64,000 nucleotides of DNA from Neobittarella massiliensis (ex Bilen et al. 2018). GTDB taxonomy: Bacteria; Bacillota; Clostridia; Oscillospirales; Ruminococcaceae. The translations under genes were made by a program, and so were the position numbers. The stretch covers positions 248,001-312,000 of the forward strand of contig NZ_OKQO01000001.1 in assembly GCF_900289145.1 (NCBI RefSeq). Reading direction: 5' to 3'. The notes below the pieces were generated by a model that had not been told where the DNA came from, ran no database searches, and saw nothing but the letters and a program-made list of their open reading frames with translations. Each line of letters begins with the position of its first letter. Within the stretch, counting starts at the first letter, position 1. Shown here one piece after another: positions 61,889 to 64,000 of this stretch.

Positions 61889-63064
61889 TCAGACCTGCTC
61901 GTTTTGCAGGCGCCGCTGCCGCCGGCGGTAAAGCAGCCCGGTAGAGATGGCCGTGAGCGGGATGGTGAAGAGGATACCGATACTGCCGGCCAGCGCCTGC
62001 AGCACCTCGGTGGCGATGAACTCCAGATTAAAGAGCGAGGCGGTGGTGTTTTGGTACGAGAGCATCAGCAGGATAAGACTGAGCGACGAGCCCACATAGG
62101 CCAGTATCAGCGTATTGGCCATCGTGCCCATAATGTCGCGGCCGATGCGCAGCCCACTGCGCAACAGCTCTATAAACGACATGTTGGGGACCTTGATGAG
62201 CAGTTCCTCCAGCGAGCTGGAGATCGACATTGATACGTCCATCGTGGCCCCCAGCGCGCCGATGACGATGGCCGCAAAGATGATGCCCAACAAGTCGAGA
62301 TTGCGGCTTGGGTCTTGTGAGGCCAACATAAAGGTGTCCTCATCCACCAGACCCGATATCTTCATGGCGCTGTTCATAAACACCGTCAGCAGACCGGCCA
62401 CGCACACGCCGCCCAGGCAACCCAGCGCCGCAGCAGCGCTTTTGCGGGTAAAGCCGGTGATGATCGACAGCGTCATCACCACGATGAACAGGCATACCAG
62501 CACCGTCCAAAGGTAGATGTTCCTGCCCGAGGCGATGGCCGGTACCAGTACGGTGAACACCGCCGCGCAGGTGAGCACCAGCGAGAGGATAGTGTTTAGC
62601 CCCTGCATGCGGCCAAACAGCAGCATCAGCAAAAAGAATACCGCCACCAGCCCCAACAGCCAGTTTTCTCTGACAAAGTTGCCGGCTATATAATCGTCGC
62701 TGCCGTCTGCTTTGTGGGCGGCGGTCAGGTACAGTTTGTCGCCTTTTTCCACCGCGTGTACCGCCTGCATCTGCAGCGTATCCATGGTCTGGGTGGCCCG
62801 CACTACCTGCCCTTTTTTATCGCCCTCTAAAAATTTGGCTCTAAAGGTGATGGTGCGCTGGGCAAAGCTCACCGTCTCGTAGTCCTGGGTGGTGTCTTCG
62901 TCCGACAACACATCCACCACCTGGGCCTTGGTTCCCTGTTCGCCGGTGCGCTGGGTAAACAAAAAATTATCCGGCCCGTCGGCCAGCTTGCCGGCCCCGT
63001 ACAGCACCAGGCACGACAGTAAAATAGTCAGCAGATAGGGCAGCGGTCTTCTCTTCACGCTCAC
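61889..63064 (-). CDS. YibE/F-family membrane protein
   Basis: A 391-residue YibE/F protein. One N-terminal membrane helix comes first, then an extracytoplasmic beta-rich domain (about 35-130, with RTITFRAKFLEGDKKGQVVRATQ). Seven or so further helices follow, with the family-typical IGALGATMDVSMSISSSL and SGLRIGRDIMGTMANTLILAYVGSSL. Function is not established. The start is GTG at 63064, eight bases after GGAGG; the longer frame upstream has no binding site. Confidence 0.88.
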   Translation of the reverse strand: MSVKRRPLPYLLTILLSCLVLYGAGKLADGPDNFLFTQRTGEQGTKAQVVDVLSDEDTTQDYETVSFAQRTITFRAKFLEGDKKGQVVRATQTMDTLQMQAVHAVEKGDKLYLTAAHKADGSDDYIAGNFVRENWLLGLVAVFFLLMLLFGRMQGLNTILSLVLTCAAVFTVLVPAIASGRNIYLWTVLVCLFIVVMTLSIITGFTRKSAAAALGCLGGVCVAGLLTVFMNSAMKISGLVDEDTFMLASQDPSRNLDLLGIIFAAIVIGALGATMDVSMSISSSLEELLIKVPNMSFIELLRSGLRIGRDIMGTMANTLILAYVGSSLSLILLMLSYQNTTASLFNLEFIATEVLQALAGSIGILFTIPLTAISTGLLYRRRQRRLQNEQV

Positions 63065-63166
63065 GGGCAAGTCCTCCGTATCTTCTGGGATAGCGGGCAC
63101 CACTGTGCCGCATTTTTCGCCAACCACAGTATACTATAAATTGCGGCTCGAGCGCAAACCGGCACT

Positions 63167-63213
63167 AAAAAGCGGGCGGTGCAACCCTGCTGTTCCAGGC
63201 TGCACCACCCGCA
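63167..63213 (-). terminator. terminator of the Na/Pi cotransporter gene
   Basis: Minus strand GCGGGTGGTGCA pairs with TGCACCGCCCGC and is followed by TTTTT. Confidence 0.85.
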
Positions 63214-63236
63214 CTATTGAACTGCTCCGTCAGCGC

Positions 63237-64000
63237 TCAGCGGCTGATCTGACTGGCATATTTCTCTTTGTAAAAGGCGTAGAGGCGGTTATACTCTTCC
63301 TCGTGGCCGTCGTGCAGCGTTTGGCGGTACTCGTGGGCGTCAAAGTCGTCCATCTCCTCCCCCTCATAGCCGATAACATAGGCGGCGATGTTGGAGCAGT
63401 GGTCGGCGATGCGCTCTAAATTGGTGAGGATCTCTAAGAAGATGACGCCGGCGTCGATGGCACACTCTCCGTTTTTGAGGCGGTCGATATGCTTGGTCTT
63501 GAGCATCTCTTTCATCTTGTCGATGCACTGCTCCAGCGGCTCGATGGTGCGCGCCAGCAGGATATCGTGGTTGTTAAAGCTGGTGACAGCCAGCTCGATG
63601 ATCTCACCGATGGCGTCGTTGAGCACATACAGCTCCTTGCGGGCGGTCTCGGACAGCGTGATCTTCTTGTCGTATATCTCGCCGCCGCGCTCGAGCACGT
63701 TGATGGCGTAGTCGCCGATGCGCTCGAATTCGGTCACCAGGCGAAACATCTCAGATACGCTGCTGCTCTCGCGGTCAGAGAGCTCTTTGTCGGTGAGCTT
63801 GAGCAGGTAGCGCGGCAAGATCACCTCCATCTTGTCGATGGCCGCCTCGTATTCGTTTACTTTATCGCCTACTTTGTGGTCGTAGTGAAACAGCTGAGGG
63901 ATGGCCCGCGAGAAGTTTTTCTGGGCGTAGCTGCCCATCAGCGTCAGCACCTTGCGGCTCTGCTCGATGGCCAGACTGGGGCTCATGAGCAGGCGCTCGT
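63237..64000 (-). CDS. Na/Pi cotransporter family protein, C-terminal PhoU-like part (truncated by window edge)
   Basis: The frame is open to the right edge; at least 254 residues are visible. They form a PhoU-like helical bundle (TEFERIGDYAINVLERGGEI and NLERIADHCSNIAAYVIG, the two metal-binding ExxRxxD-type motifs). The upstream MSPSLAIEQSRKVLTLM segment is the usual linker after the NptA-type sodium/phosphate transporter helices. This suggests an NptA-PhoU fusion and not a free PhoU. A short stand-alone PhoU starting at 63986 is the alternative. Confidence 0.82.
   Translation of the reverse strand, partial: ERLLMSPSLAIEQSRKVLTLMGSYAQKNFSRAIPQLFHYDHKVGDKVNEYEAAIDKMEVILPRYLLKLTDKELSDRESSSVSEMFRLVTEFERIGDYAINVLERGGEIYDKKITLSETARKELYVLNDAIGEIIELAVTSFNNHDILLARTIEPLEQCIDKMKEMLKTKHIDRLKNGECAIDAGVIFLEILTNLERIADHCSNIAAYVIGYEGEEMDDFDAHEYRQTLHDGHEEEYNRLYAFYKEKYASQISR

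Noticed and set aside
63237-63986. Stand-alone PhoU from the ATG at 63986
   Set aside because: The frame stays open to the window edge, and the sequence before the bundle resembles the linker of Na/Pi cotransporter fusions, so it is treated as a truncated larger gene.

Overview
The window looks like a chromosome segment from a GC-rich, anaerobic, probably endospore-forming Clostridia-type Firmicute, most likely of the Oscillospiraceae/Ruminococcaceae kind. This placement is an inference. It rests on Gram-positive gene neighbourhoods (rny-ymdB-spoVS, yloU-yloV-recG, ywiB-argS), a CIRCE operator, a threonine T-box, an L10 leader, DUF1540, SpoVB and SpoVS, and strong purine-rich Shine-Dalgarno sites. 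About 60 protein genes, one tRNA and at least three decayed genes can be read. Start codons are often TTG or GTG with the ribosome binding site in register.

Layout. 1-2.4 kb: the end of an unidentified gene, then cdd, rsmA and a small lipoprotein. 3.2-11 kb (minus strand): an M20 amidohydrolase, ywiB-argS, a VanSR-like two-component pair and ddl-murI. 11.4-15.1 kb: the transcription/translation cluster rpmG-secE-nusG-rplK-rplA, then an L10 leader with rplJ-rplL. It ends in a terminator and rpoB does not follow. 15.3-23.2 kb: a nucleoside hydrolase, a LysR/YczE/acetyltransferase divergon, a DacF-type carboxypeptidase, a MetY-like enzyme and a metallophosphoesterase-fold protein that has lost its active site. 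23.2-30.3 kb is accessory: DUF1540, a DUF2089 regulator with two paralogous membrane proteins, a methyltransferase, an AraC-type pseudogene, a SpoVB-like flippase and a zinc-ribbon gene with a broken sister copy.

30.3-49.3 kb: clpB behind a CIRCE element, a large DUF3825 protein, an MtaD-like deaminase, recG-fakA-asp23, spoVS, ymdB, rny, T-box-thrS, and a PfkB kinase overlapping a TrpF-like protein without the catalytic cysteine. 49.6-64 kb: tRNA-Lys, a MATE exporter, a MerR-controlled nucleoside hydrolase, a LysR/small sulfite reductase divergon, an amino-acid-kinase pseudogene, a DeoR/BMP-lipoprotein divergon, a PAP2 phosphatase, a lipoprotein, a stand-alone MgsA C-terminal-domain protein, YibE/F, and the start-truncated end of a Na/Pi cotransporter.

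Connecting themes. Nucleoside scavenging recurs: cytidine deaminase, two nucleoside hydrolases, a ribokinase-fold kinase, a PnrA/BMP-type binding lipoprotein and an MTA/SAH-type deaminase. Peptidoglycan precursor supply also recurs (Ddl, MurI, DacF, a VanSR-like system). Several regulator/target pairs share divergent promoters with readable operators; the clearest is a MerR-type promoter with a 19-bp spacer. Many intergenic regions carry short degenerate tandem repeats with 8-11 bp periods.
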